Positions 17,301 to 24,882 of a stretch of 64,000 bases of DNA are shown in pieces; positions within the stretch are counted from its first letter, which is position 1; each line of letters starts with the position of its first letter. The position numbers and the translations under genes are program-made. The notes beneath the pieces are model-generated. The model did not search any database. It had not been told where the DNA came from and saw nothing but the letters and a program-made list of their open reading frames with translations. Origin of the DNA: CAYRYU01 sp964428355 (GTDB lineage Bacteria > Muiribacteriota > Ozemobacteria > Ozemobacterales > Ozemobacteraceae); assembly GCA_964428355.1 (NCBI GenBank), contig CAYRYU010000002.1, positions 124,001 to 188,000 on the forward strand, in the 5' to 3' direction.

Positions 17301-18002
17301 GCCCGCGATCTCGAAAAGGCGCACGTCTTCGATGCCGCCCTCCCGCCGGAGGAAGTCGGAAAACATGCTGAGCGGCCTGTCAACGAACTTCCGGACGGGA
17401 AAATGCGGGAAGCAGAGGACGGCGGTGGCGCGCGTTCCAGAGGCGGTCCCCGATCTCCGGGCAAGGATCTCCTTGCGGAGCAGCATCGAACGCACCCCGA
17501 TCTCGTTCTGGTCAACGAGTGGGGAAGCGACCGTCAGCATCAGGGCGGAGGTGTCGCCGAAATCCTTGATGAACCTGATGGGACCCGCCCCCGCCGGAAG
17601 ATCGACCGAGTTCAGCTTCAGTGCGATGTCGTCGAACTCCTTGGCGGTCTCCCCAAGGCGTGGATCCATCTGCACGAAAACCACCGAAAGGTGGGTCCGC
17701 GAAATGGACCTGACGGTTTCCACCCAGGAGTTCTCGGCGACCCGCGTCTCAATCCTCTTGGTGACGAGCTGTTCGATCTTCTCCGCGGACGCCCCCGGCC
17801 AGGTGGTTACCGCCACCGCCGTCCGGACAGGGATGTCAGGGTCCTTTCGCTGCGCCATGCCGTTGTATCCGAAGACACCCCAGATCATGACCGTTACGAG
17901 AAGCACCCAGGCGACGTGACGGGACCGCACGAAGAATCTCGGCAGGATCGATGCCGGGGACGAAATCTCCTGCTCCGAGGTCCGATGGGTTTCAGCATTC
18001 AT
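14355..18002 (-). CDS. RND efflux transporter, inner-membrane pump
   Basis: 1215-residue AcrB/MexB-superfamily pump that would use the proton gradient to drive efflux across the envelope. Twelve membrane helices are visible: the first at about residues 30-46, and conserved TM4-5 segments VSLIIALGILVDVPVVAGDS. It is about 170 residues longer than usual. Much of the excess lies at roughly residues 163-292, between the first porter-domain strand (ALMLTVAS) and YSYRQLDRM, suggesting an extra periplasmic insertion. In TM4 only the first of the two usual proton-relay aspartates is present (VDV rather than VDD). ATG 18002 is chosen with GAGG seven bases upstream; it starts ten bases after the adaptor gene. 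It is the last gene of the tetR operon. Confidence 0.93.
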   Translation of the reverse strand: MNAETHRTSEQEISSPASILPRFFVRSRHVAWVLLVTVMIWGVFGYNGMAQRKDPDIPVRTAVAVTTWPGASAEKIEQLVTKRIETRVAENSWVETVRSISRTHLSVVFVQMDPRLGETAKEFDDIALKLNSVDLPAGAGPIRFIKDFGDTSALMLTVASPLVDQNEIGVRSMLLRKEILARRSGTASGTRATAVLCFPHFPVRKFVDRPLSMFSDFLRREGGIEDVRLFEIAGMVGADFPVGISDEKIHEIVRSFLRDELRLPEISLEAWDPVIIRDPATTRQKLASVAGPKYSYRQLDRMTEFIEKSLKTLPQVSKVNRVGVLQEEIYLIFKQERLAAQGIKPADLPRIFEARNRLQAGGMLNADDRNILIEGTGAFRTADEIENLIIGVGSSGTPLYSRDVFEQFRGYQDPPRFLNHLCKPDPKGTWRTLPAITISVQMRPGEKIGNFGAAVDEALATLRRQLPPGLILERTSDQPQQVRESISLFMDSLLEAIILVVLTAWIGFWDWRTAVLVAVSIPLTLAMTFGMMLVLKIDLQQVSIVSLIIALGILVDVPVVAGDSINRLLGRGVPPIKASWLGPTRLNSAMFFATLTNIVAYLPFLLLSGNVGRFLYSLPVVITCSLISANLVSLTFVPLISYYLLRPFHEPSIEEMRKTGFYRFYGAVMGIAVRWRKLVLSLGFLLMIPGFLAFRGLRNQFFPKDLSYLSYVDVWLPDDSPLSTTNAIARKAELVIRETAEEWGRTSLPAEGPEGRHDAGAQSHSRGVLANLTTFVGGGGPRFWFSVEPELSQLNYAQILIEVEDKRHTARLVPLIQDALSRKVPGAVFDVRQLETGEPVGNPVSVRIYGTDLGELRRLSARLKSIFKACPISDRVRDDWGTPNLTLSLKTLDDRANLSGITHLDVTSAAAIALNGFPLGKLREGDREIPILARSSMDSTSHLSDLRNFYVFSLSSDHRQPLGQVADLELRLKPEKICRRNQFRAITVSCFPCRGFLPSQVLENLEPALAEFKAALPLGYSLEIAGEQEKQEKGFRELSVVLLVSVLLIYLALVFQFSHAVKPVIVFCAIPFGMMGAVLALFILDSPFGFMAFLGVASLVGVIISHIVVLFDFIEEARERGETLEDALLDAGIIRLRPVMITVGTTLIALLPLTAHGGPLWEPLCYAQIGGLTVATLVTLLLVPVLYALFVKDLGLVDWTASREALEEESKEFRR

Positions 18003-18011
18003 GGGCAAACC

Positions 18012-19280
18012 TCAAAACGAGTCTTTCACGATATGGATCGGATCCCCATCCTGGAGGAAAGCGGCACCGGAAAGGACGACCCTCTCTCCCGGGGAAATGC
18101 CGGATTCCACGCTGATCGTGTTCCCGACAGGCTTTCCGAGCTTGATTTCGCGACGCCTCGCGACGGTCTTCCCTTCCCGGCCCTCGGCAAGGAACACCGC
18201 GAACCCTTCCCCTCCCTCTCCTTCTCCATCGCCCGACTGGACTATCGCCTCCAACGGGATCAGGCACTTCCCTCCTTCCGGATCGTCGTCCAGATCGATC
18301 CGGCCGACCATTCCGGGCTTCAGTTCGCCTTCGGGGTTGGGGATGGTCAGTTCGACATCGAACAGCCGGGTTTTCGGGTCGGCGGCAAGAGCGACCTTGG
18401 AAACAGTTCCCGCGAAACTCCTGCCGGGCCGGAAATCGAGGGAGGCTGCCAGCCTGGCCCCGGGCGGGGCTTTGGGAAGGAAGCGGTCCGGGAGCGAGAA
18501 ACGCAGCTTGACCGGATCCAGCCTGGCCACGACGAAAGCCACTGTCCCGGGCCCCACGAGGCCGCCCGGCTCGATCATCCTCGCGACGACGAAACCGTCG
18601 AGGGGTGCCCGGACGGCGGTGTCTCCGGTCACCGAGCTGATTTCCCGGACGATCCCCTCCGCCCCGCGGATCCTCGCCTCGATACCCCGCGCCATCGCCC
18701 TGGCAGCCGCGAGTGCCTCGTCCGCGTTACGGCTGCGTGTACGGGCAGTGTCGTACTCGACGCGGGTGATGCTCTCGGATGCGAAAAGCCGCTTTGCCCG
18801 TTCGAACTCGTCCCGGGCCTGCTCGGCGGAGTTTTTCGCCGCGCTCACCTGTGCCTCGCTGGAAAGGAGCCCGGAACGGGCTTCCTGCACACCTGCCATC
18901 GCCCGTCCGACCTGGGACCGGTATTCCCGGTCCTCGACCTGGGCAAGGACGGTTCCGGAAGCGACCCGGTCGCCGGCCTGGACGAAACGGTCAGTTCCGT
19001 CGTTACCCCTGATCCGGAGGATGTCCTTGACGTAGCCCCCGGTCCGGAATGCCACGAAGACCGTTGCTCCGGGTTCGATCGTCCCCATGTATCTCAAGGC
19101 CGTGGCCTCCTTCCTGTCGGAGACCTCGCCGATCGTCACCGGGAGCGGGTACCTTTCCGGAACCGGAGGGGTTCCGCCGCAACCCGGCAGAAGGGAAAGT
19201 GAAAGGCAGAATGCGAGCATGATCCGGTGGAGCTTGATCGGGTGGAGCTTGATCTGGTGGGGCATTTTCGCGTTCTTCAT
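18012..19280 (-). CDS. RND periplasmic adaptor (membrane fusion) lipoprotein
   Basis: 422 residues of the HlyD/AcrA type, which bridges pump and outer-membrane channel. The N-terminus has a signal with LSLLPGC, a plausible lipobox with lipidated Cys near residue 34. It continues with the first lipoyl half (RTGGYVKDI), a long helical hairpin (EAQVSAAKNSAEQARDEFE region), the second lipoyl half (VRAPLDGFVV), then beta-barrel and membrane-proximal domains. The ATG overlaps the stop of the upstream channel gene (ATGA). A 15-base unit is repeated about 2.7 times at 19220-19260, giving an IKLHP/IKLHR repeat just before the signal. Confidence 0.92.
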   Translation of the reverse strand: MKNAKMPHQIKLHPIKLHRIMLAFCLSLSLLPGCGGTPPVPERYPLPVTIGEVSDRKEATALRYMGTIEPGATVFVAFRTGGYVKDILRIRGNDGTDRFVQAGDRVASGTVLAQVEDREYRSQVGRAMAGVQEARSGLLSSEAQVSAAKNSAEQARDEFERAKRLFASESITRVEYDTARTRSRNADEALAAARAMARGIEARIRGAEGIVREISSVTGDTAVRAPLDGFVVARMIEPGGLVGPGTVAFVVARLDPVKLRFSLPDRFLPKAPPGARLAASLDFRPGRSFAGTVSKVALAADPKTRLFDVELTIPNPEGELKPGMVGRIDLDDDPEGGKCLIPLEAIVQSGDGEGEGGEGFAVFLAEGREGKTVARRREIKLGKPVGNTISVESGISPGERVVLSGAAFLQDGDPIHIVKDSF

Positions 19281-20647
19281 TCTTCGACTCCGGCGGCTTT
19301 CTCGAACTCGGCCCGTGCGATCCATACATCGAGACAGGCCTGGCTCATCTGGAAATCCGCCTCCGCGAGCTGAGCCTCGACTTCAAGGAGGTCCTTGGGA
19401 AGAACCGTTCTTTCCTGGAGGCGGTTCCTGAAAACCCGCGCCTGCTCGCTCGCCCAAGAACATTTTTCCCGGGCAGCCTTCAGCGCGGACAGCGTTTCAC
19501 GACAGCGACGCCCGGCGGCACGAACGGCTTCGTGCAGGGTTCTTTCCACCTCGTCGGAGGCGATCCTGGCTTGTTCCCTGGCCAGTCTCGCGGATTCCAG
19601 ATCATGCTTCCGCCTTCCCCAATCGAAGGGGTACCAGGAAACGAGAAGCTCGGCGGAGGAAAGGCTTTTCGGAATGTAGTCCGCGGCCTTGTGCGCCTGG
19701 AGACGGTTCACGGAAAATATGATCTGGGGCTTGAACTCGCTCCTCTTCAATTTCTCATCGAAACGGGCAAGATTTTCCTGGAGCTCGCTCCTCCTGAAGA
19801 CAGGGTGGTCCCTCGGGTCGAACTCCGGGGAGGTTTCCCCGGAACCGGGTTCCGTCAATGGCTCGGGAAGGGAAGCCAACAAAACAGGTGCCTCGGGCGG
19901 GTTCCCGCACACCCGGTTGAGCGTCTCCCCCAGGGAGATCCGTTTCAGGCGGAGCGCCTCTTCCCTGGCTTCGGTCTGGGCAAGTCTCGCTTCAACGTTC
20001 AACAGATCGGCCTTCTGGGCATATCCCTCCCCGACCAGCCTCTCGAGGTTTTTCGAAAGTTCGCGGAAAAGAACGGTTGCGGCGGAGTTGGCCCTTCTGG
20101 CGTTCTCGACCGCAAGAATCGAGCAGAAGAGCTTCTTGGTCTCGCAAAGAACATCGAGCAGCACCTGGCGCTCCGTCTGGACCGTGATCTCTCTTGCCGT
20201 TTCCGCCATCCGGACCCCGGTGCGGATATCGGACAGCTGGGTTATCGGTTGGACGATGTTTACCAGGGAGTAGACCGAATCGCGCTTTTCCCCGACCAGA
20301 GTCATCGGGGCGGGAGGAAAAACGCCCAGCATCGGAAGCCGGCCCAGGAGCCCCTTTTCGATATGGACCTTGGGATCCTCGAGTTGGTGGGCTCCGAGAA
20401 GGTAGGTCCCGACCCTGGGGTTCAGCCTGGTCCGGGCCGAGGAGACCTGCTCGCCCGCCCGCAGTGCCTGGAGATGCACCTGTTTGAGGGAGCTGCAGTT
20501 CCTTCGCGCCAATTCCATTACTTCAGCAAGATCCGTTGGTTGCGGAACCGGGGGCTCATCGCGCGTCTGGCATCCCGATGGGCGGGAAACCGACAGGAAC
20601 ACGGCCATGACGAGGAAGGCCGACCGGAGGGAAGCGCACCTCCTCAT
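19277..20647 (-). CDS. TolC/OprM-type outer-membrane efflux channel
   Basis: 456 residues with a signal peptide at about residues 1-25, then two repeated outer-membrane-efflux halves made of long alternating helices and short strands (for example NARRANSAATVLFRE and ARLAREQARIASDEVE). It would trimerise as the exit duct for the neighbouring adaptor and pump. ATG 20647 shares a base with the tetR stop (TAATG) and has GGAGGTG seven bases upstream. The presence of a dedicated channel gene in the operon implies an outer membrane. Confidence 0.9.
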   Translation of the reverse strand: MRRCASLRSAFLVMAVFLSVSRPSGCQTRDEPPVPQPTDLAEVMELARRNCSSLKQVHLQALRAGEQVSSARTRLNPRVGTYLLGAHQLEDPKVHIEKGLLGRLPMLGVFPPAPMTLVGEKRDSVYSLVNIVQPITQLSDIRTGVRMAETAREITVQTERQVLLDVLCETKKLFCSILAVENARRANSAATVLFRELSKNLERLVGEGYAQKADLLNVEARLAQTEAREEALRLKRISLGETLNRVCGNPPEAPVLLASLPEPLTEPGSGETSPEFDPRDHPVFRRSELQENLARFDEKLKRSEFKPQIIFSVNRLQAHKAADYIPKSLSSAELLVSWYPFDWGRRKHDLESARLAREQARIASDEVERTLHEAVRAAGRRCRETLSALKAAREKCSWASEQARVFRNRLQERTVLPKDLLEVEAQLAEADFQMSQACLDVWIARAEFEKAAGVEE

Positions 20648-21348
20648 TACCGGCACCTCCGTCGGGCAAGGGGTTTCTTAGCTTCCGGCGGGAAGGAGAG
20701 AGTCTGGGAAACGATCCTCAACATGCCCTCCAGACCGGGGTCGTAACACGTCCCGAAGATACCCGATTCGAGGGACTTGAAGAAGATCGAGAAGACCGCC
20801 AGAGCCAGATCGCCGGCAGGAAAACCCGGGATTTCGCCCTGGGCGACCCCATCCCTGATGAGGTCTTCGAGCGTGGCGATGAACCGTCCTATCACCACCT
20901 CCACTCTGCCGATCACGTCGAGCTGAACGGGAGACGCGTATCCCAGGCTGAACAACAGCCGCGTCAGGACCGGATCCTGGACCGAAGCGAGGTATCCCTG
21001 CCTCACGAGCTCGATGAGCTGCATTTTCGCAGAAACCCGCGCCGGAACGGCCTGCTGGAGGACCCGCGCATAGCGGGCCAGGGACTTGTCGACGAGAGCG
21101 AGGAACAGTGCCTCCTTGTTCTCGAAATAGTAGTAAAGGACGGGTTGGGTGGCCCCCGCCGCCTTCACTATCTCGCTGACACTGGTCTCCGAATATCCCT
21201 TCCGGGAGAAGAGCTCGAGCGCGCAATCCAGAAGGAGATCCTTCATGGGGGGAACATCGGGCGAAACCTGATCGCTCCCTCCATCGCCACTTTTCCTCCT
21301 GTGCTTGTTGGCCTGCTTCGATTCACCCCTTGCGGATCTCGTGTCCAT
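20647..21348 (-). CDS. TetR/AcrR-family repressor of the efflux operon
   Basis: 233 residues. After a basic, disordered leader of about 35 residues, the helix-turn-helix is at about 37-82 (ALELFSRKGYSETSVSEI, then VLYYYFENKEALFLAL), the classic TetR DNA-binding region. The rest is the helical ligand-binding and dimer domain, with a tail that fits the C-terminal TetR type. It is the first gene of the leftward operon and is preceded by GGAGG. Two inverted repeats in its promoter make autorepression likely, with drug or metabolite binding inducing the pump. Confidence 0.9.
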   Translation of the reverse strand: MDTRSARGESKQANKHRRKSGDGGSDQVSPDVPPMKDLLLDCALELFSRKGYSETSVSEIVKAAGATQPVLYYYFENKEALFLALVDKSLARYARVLQQAVPARVSAKMQLIELVRQGYLASVQDPVLTRLLFSLGYASPVQLDVIGRVEVVIGRFIATLEDLIRDGVAQGEIPGFPAGDLALAVFSIFFKSLESGIFGTCYDPGLEGMLRIVSQTLSFPPEAKKPLARRRCR

Positions 21349-21363
21349 ATCGCCTCCATGACC

Positions 21364-21398
21364 TACCTATCGGTAAATAGCTTACTTACCAGTAAGTA
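21364..21398. promoter_or_regulatory. TetR operator palindromes
   Basis: TACTTAC-CA-GTAAGTA (21383-21398) is a perfect 7+7 inverted repeat that overlaps the -10 box and start site. A second, shorter inverted repeat TACC-TATC-GGTA lies at 21364-21375, just downstream. Their position is what is expected for autorepression by the TetR protein encoded next to them; they may also affect the divergent nitroreductase gene. Confidence 0.65.
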
Positions 21399-21423
21399 TA
21401 TTTGTTTGGCCGTTCTTTGTCAA
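21395..21423 (-). promoter_or_regulatory. Consensus sigma-70 promoter of the tetR-efflux operon
   Basis: On the minus strand TTGACA (21423-21418) and TATACT (21400-21395) are separated by exactly 17 bases, close to the full consensus. The transcript start falls near 21388, giving a 40-base leader before the tetR ATG. Confidence 0.8.
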
Positions 21424-21491
21424 CTTGGCAGAACGTGGGAAAAGATTTAAGATGGGAGCCGGAACGACTTCAACCACGGAGGAACACGAGA

Positions 21492-22121
21492 ATGGCTCCC
21501 GCAAAGACGCCGAAAAGTTTCGACGAACTGGTCAGGGCGCGCCGAAGCATCCGCAGGTTCAAAGGTGACCCTGTCGATCCCGAAGCCGTTCGTGAGGTGA
21601 TGGACACAGCTAGGTTCTCCCCTTCCCCCACTAACAGGCAGTGCGTCAGGTTTGTCGGGGTTTCGGACAAGATACTTCTCCAGGCCGTCCGGCAGGAGGT
21701 TCTGAAAAAGAGCGACGAGATAGCCCGCAACCTGGAGGGTGAGGCTGCGAACGCATTCCATGAGTATTCCAGGTGGTTCGCCTTTTTCGACCAGGCCCCC
21801 TTGACCGTTTTCGGCCAATACCGGGTTTTCGCCTCACGCCTTCCCGGGGAGAAGAAGACCGCCGGGCGGCTGGAAGGCCTTGCCGAGGTCCAGGCTTTCG
21901 GAGGTGCGGTCCATGCCCTTCTCCTCGCTTTCTTCGAACGCGGGCTGGCCTCCTGTTGGATGAGCGGACCTCTCATCGCCCAGGAATCGATCGAGAACCT
22001 TCTCCGGATTGAGCGCCCGTGGCGGCTTGGAGCGGTCATCCCGATCGGATTTCCCGAACAGACCCCGCCCGTCCCGAGGAAACCCGATCTCGAATCATAC
22101 TTTTCCTGGTTTCCTGGTTGA
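21492..22121 (+). CDS. Nitroreductase-family flavoprotein
   Basis: 209 residues of the FMN-dependent nitroreductase fold. It starts with ARRSIRRFKGDPVD (FMN phosphate-binding arginines), then TARFSPSPTNRQ, and ends with the LGAVIPIGFPE strand typical of the family. It would use NAD(P)H and FMN to reduce an unknown substrate. ATG 21492 has GGAGGAAC seven bases upstream, while codons further upstream lie in the shared promoter. It is divergent from tetR and overlaps the start of the following FMN/iron-sulfur gene. Confidence 0.8.
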   Translation: MAPAKTPKSFDELVRARRSIRRFKGDPVDPEAVREVMDTARFSPSPTNRQCVRFVGVSDKILLQAVRQEVLKKSDEIARNLEGEAANAFHEYSRWFAFFDQAPLTVFGQYRVFASRLPGEKKTAGRLEGLAEVQAFGGAVHALLLAFFERGLASCWMSGPLIAQESIENLLRIERPWRLGAVIPIGFPEQTPPVPRKPDLESYFSWFPG

Positions 22122-23362
22122 ACGGCGGAGGATTCCCGCAGATCGGCCCCCGAAGCAGGGAGCGGATTCGCGCATTCCTTTCCCTGGTGATCATCCTTTC
22201 GGCGGCGGCCTTTTCCTTTCCCACTAAGAATCCCCCCACCCCGCTTCATACAGAAACCCCTGGAGCCATTCCTTCAGTCGTTTCGGAACTCGCCCCCGGC
22301 GGACTCCGCGTAACTCCGGCAAGCCATGGGGCATGCCTTTTCGAAGGCCGAAACGGAGAAGGAAAACTCCTCTGGCATGCACTATTCAGCGACCGTTTGT
22401 CTTCCCAGCCCACGGGTTATGCCGGTCCGATTCGGATCGTGGTCGGCGCGGACGATTCCGGAAAAGTGACGGGCCTGAAGGTCCTTTCCCATGTCGAAAC
22501 CCCAACCTTCGTCCAGGGAATAGACCAAAGCTGGTTCCTCGATCAGTTCCGCGGGAAATCGGTTTCGGATCCCCTTCGGCAGGGAGAGGACATCGACGGT
22601 CTCACCCATGCCACGGTGTCCGTGGACGCCATCGGGAACACCGTCCGGGCCTGCCTAGCAACGCTGGAAGCACCCGTCCAGGCAGGAACGCCCGCCCCGG
22701 TTTCCGTCCCGCATTCTCTTCCCCGTCCGTTCCCGACAGACCTTCTTTTCCTGGCAATGGCCTTGGTAACCCTCCTCTTCCGGAAGCGCATCCCGTTTCT
22801 TCTCGAGTCGGGGTTGATGGTCCTTTTTCTCGGGGTCATCTCAAGGCAGTTCCTCTCGCTGGCCCATCTCCAGATGCTGGTCAGAATTCGTTTTTCCCCC
22901 GTCTCCGCGGGGATTCCGCTGATCGGGTTCGCCGCTGCGGCGGCGATCCTGGTCTTCTTCCTCCGAAGGGGATATTGCGTTTTCCTTTGCCCCATGGGAA
23001 GGCTCCAGGACCTCCTCCGAACCCTTGGAGCACGCCTTTTTCGGGGCTGGACGGCGGCGAAGGATGTCGGGCAGGTACCGGAAGGGGCTGGAAGAACGCT
23101 GCTCTGGGCCTGTATTGTCGCCACCATTTTCGTTCCCCGCTTTCCCGGAGAGCGCCTGGAAGCTTTTTCCGCATTGTTCATCCGGAACATGGGAGCGTTC
23201 GGCTTCCTCCTCGTGGTTCCGGCCCTCCTTGGATCATTGATCGCAGGAAGGTTCTATTGCCGGGCACTCTGCCCCCTGAATCCCCTTTTCGCCGATATCG
23301 AGGCGTTGAAGCCCAAACCAGGAGGAGCGCGTTCAGATGGATCGCCGCCGGTTCATCCTTGA
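22118..23362 (+). CDS. NosR/PceC-like membrane flavo-iron-sulfur protein
   Basis: About 414 residues. Order: an N-terminal membrane segment (AFLSLVIILSAAAFSF), a periplasmic FMN-binding domain at about 60-190, then several membrane helices, and two CxxxCP motifs (CVFLCPMG and CRALCPLN). In the FMN domain, DGLTHATVSVDAIG corresponds to the site where FMN is attached through threonine in RnfG/NqrC/NosR relatives. The CxxxCP motifs are typical of NosR, NapH and PceC. The protein likely moves electrons between membrane and periplasm. Flavin attachment would need ApbE, which is not in the window. The start is uncertain: TTG 22118 overlaps the preceding stop, and GTG 22187 is an alternative. Confidence 0.75.
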   Translation: MNGGGFPQIGPRSRERIRAFLSLVIILSAAAFSFPTKNPPTPLHTETPGAIPSVVSELAPGGLRVTPASHGACLFEGRNGEGKLLWHALFSDRLSSQPTGYAGPIRIVVGADDSGKVTGLKVLSHVETPTFVQGIDQSWFLDQFRGKSVSDPLRQGEDIDGLTHATVSVDAIGNTVRACLATLEAPVQAGTPAPVSVPHSLPRPFPTDLLFLAMALVTLLFRKRIPFLLESGLMVLFLGVISRQFLSLAHLQMLVRIRFSPVSAGIPLIGFAAAAAILVFFLRRGYCVFLCPMGRLQDLLRTLGARLFRGWTAAKDVGQVPEGAGRTLLWACIVATIFVPRFPGERLEAFSALFIRNMGAFGFLLVVPALLGSLIAGRFYCRALCPLNPLFADIEALKPKPGGARSDGSPPVHP

Positions 23363-24563
23363 TTCCCTGACCCTCCTGGGCACCGCGGGAATCTGTGGGA
23401 TGCTTCTGGATGGGCCGCGCGAGGGATCATCCTCCCCATCACCCGCGGTCATGGGTGGCGGGGAGCGCACCGCAAGGCCCCCTTCGCATCGCCCCTGGGA
23501 AGAAGCGGAGGCCCGCGGAAAGCTCGCACAGCTCGAGAAAGCCGGGCTGGCTCCCCGCGACGCCATGTACTGGGAGAAGACTCCTTCGGGCCTGATCAGG
23601 TGCACCCTCTGCCCGAAGTATTGCGAGCTACGACCCTTCGAGCGGGGAAACTGCCGGGTCCGGATCAGTCTTGAAAACCGGCTCGGAACCTTGGTGTATG
23701 GGAAACCCTGCTCGGTCGCGATCGATCCGATCGAAAAAAAGCCCGTCTTCCACCTGCTTCCGGGAAGCACCGCGTTCTCGATCGCGACCGCGGGTTGCCT
23801 TCTCGGGTGCCGGTACTGCCAGAACTGGCAGATTTCCCAGGCGAACCCCGAGGATGTCGAGTGCAGGGACTTCCCTCCCGAAGCCGTCGTGGCGGCGGCC
23901 CGTGCCGAGGGTTGCCGGAGCATCGCCTACACCTATACCGAGCCCACGGTCTTCTACGAGTACATGTTCGACACTGCGACCCTGGCGAAGAAAGAGGGAA
24001 TCCATAACGTCGTCGTCTCGTGCGGTTACATCAACCCCGAACCCCTCGCCCAGCTCGCCCCGCTTCTCACCGTGATGAAAGTCGATCTGAAAGGCTTCAC
24101 CGAAAGGTTCTACCAGTCGATCTGCGGAGGAACCCTTGCGCCGGTGCTGGCAACGCTTTCCAACCTCGCCAAGAGCAAGGTCCTGATCGATATCGTCACC
24201 CTCGTAGTCCCAACCTTGAATGACGACCTCGAGACCAACACGAGGATGTTCACATGGATCAGGGACACGCTCGGACCGCACGCCAGCTTGTTCCTTTCGA
24301 GGTTCTACCCCACCTACCGGCTCCGCAACCTACCGCCCACCCCGCCCGAGCTGATGGTCCAGCTCAGGGAGAAGGCGATGGAGATCGGGTTGAAATACGT
24401 CTATCTCGGCAACGTCCCCGGAAGCGAGGGCGAGAACACCTACTGCCACTCATGCGGCAAGCTGGTCGTGGGGCGTATCGGTTACCAGGTCACGGAAACG
24501 CACATCGAAAAGGGCGCCTGCGGTTACTGCAAAACGGTCATCCCCGGCGTCTGGACCGATTGA
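23337..24563 (+). CDS. Tat-signal radical SAM protein of the AmrS (AmmeMemoRadiSam) type
   Basis: 408 residues. The N-terminus MDRRRFILDSLTLLGTAG looks like a twin-arginine leader. An extra cysteine cluster follows (CTLCPKYC with a later GNC, Cys89/92/96/106). The radical SAM motif CxxxCxxC is GCLLGCRYC (Cys154, 158, 161), followed by a PFL-activase-like barrel with TYTEPTVFYEY and a C-terminal CHSC...CGYC zinc-ribbon-like tail. This is the COG1180 family that often occurs with AMMECR1 and Memo proteins; neither partner is in this window. GGAGGAGCG precedes ATG 23337, which lies within the end of the NosR-like gene, so the two are coupled. Confidence 0.85.
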   Translation: MDRRRFILDSLTLLGTAGICGMLLDGPREGSSSPSPAVMGGGERTARPPSHRPWEEAEARGKLAQLEKAGLAPRDAMYWEKTPSGLIRCTLCPKYCELRPFERGNCRVRISLENRLGTLVYGKPCSVAIDPIEKKPVFHLLPGSTAFSIATAGCLLGCRYCQNWQISQANPEDVECRDFPPEAVVAAARAEGCRSIAYTYTEPTVFYEYMFDTATLAKKEGIHNVVVSCGYINPEPLAQLAPLLTVMKVDLKGFTERFYQSICGGTLAPVLATLSNLAKSKVLIDIVTLVVPTLNDDLETNTRMFTWIRDTLGPHASLFLSRFYPTYRLRNLPPTPPELMVQLREKAMEIGLKYVYLGNVPGSEGENTYCHSCGKLVVGRIGYQVTETHIEKGACGYCKTVIPGVWTD

Positions 24564-24583
24564 GAAAACCGCCTCGCGAGACT

Positions 24584-24867
24584 GCCACGGAGCCACCGAG
24601 GCACGGAGAGCATGGGAAAAACTCAACAGGCGGAGGAAGGGATCCGGAACGAAGGATTATCGCCACGGATAAACAGGGACCAACACGGATTTTCCCAAAA
24701 TCCAATCCGTGCCCATCAGGGAAAATCCGTGGCAAAACCGATCTTTCGCGTTTTTCCCGGCCTCGGAGTCACCGGGAGAAGCCCCGGATCGAGCACCCGC
24801 TCGACTCCGGGCCTTTTCGTCTCCGTGCCTCCGTGGCTGGCTCGGCGGCTCCGTGGCTCTGTGGCTT
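24584..24867. repeat. Palindromic interspersed repeat R1 (long composite form)
   Basis: Outer left arm 24584-24608 (GCCACGGAGCCACCGAGG...) is inverted at 24821-24837 and repeats imperfectly to 24867. Nested inner arms GCCACGGATAAACA... (24662) and AATCCGTG...ATCCGTGGC (24704-24733) give a second palindrome. The central part from 24624 is clearly homologous to that of R5 from 53719. It fills the 319-base gap between the radical SAM gene and pgi; no gene is seen in it. Confidence 0.75.
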
Positions 24868-24882
24868 CCTGGTCCTTGCGTC

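Noticed and set aside
16569..19202. 877-codon open frame on the plus strand
   Set aside because: It lies opposite the RND pump and adaptor genes, which have clear family motifs; long antisense frames are expected at this GC content.
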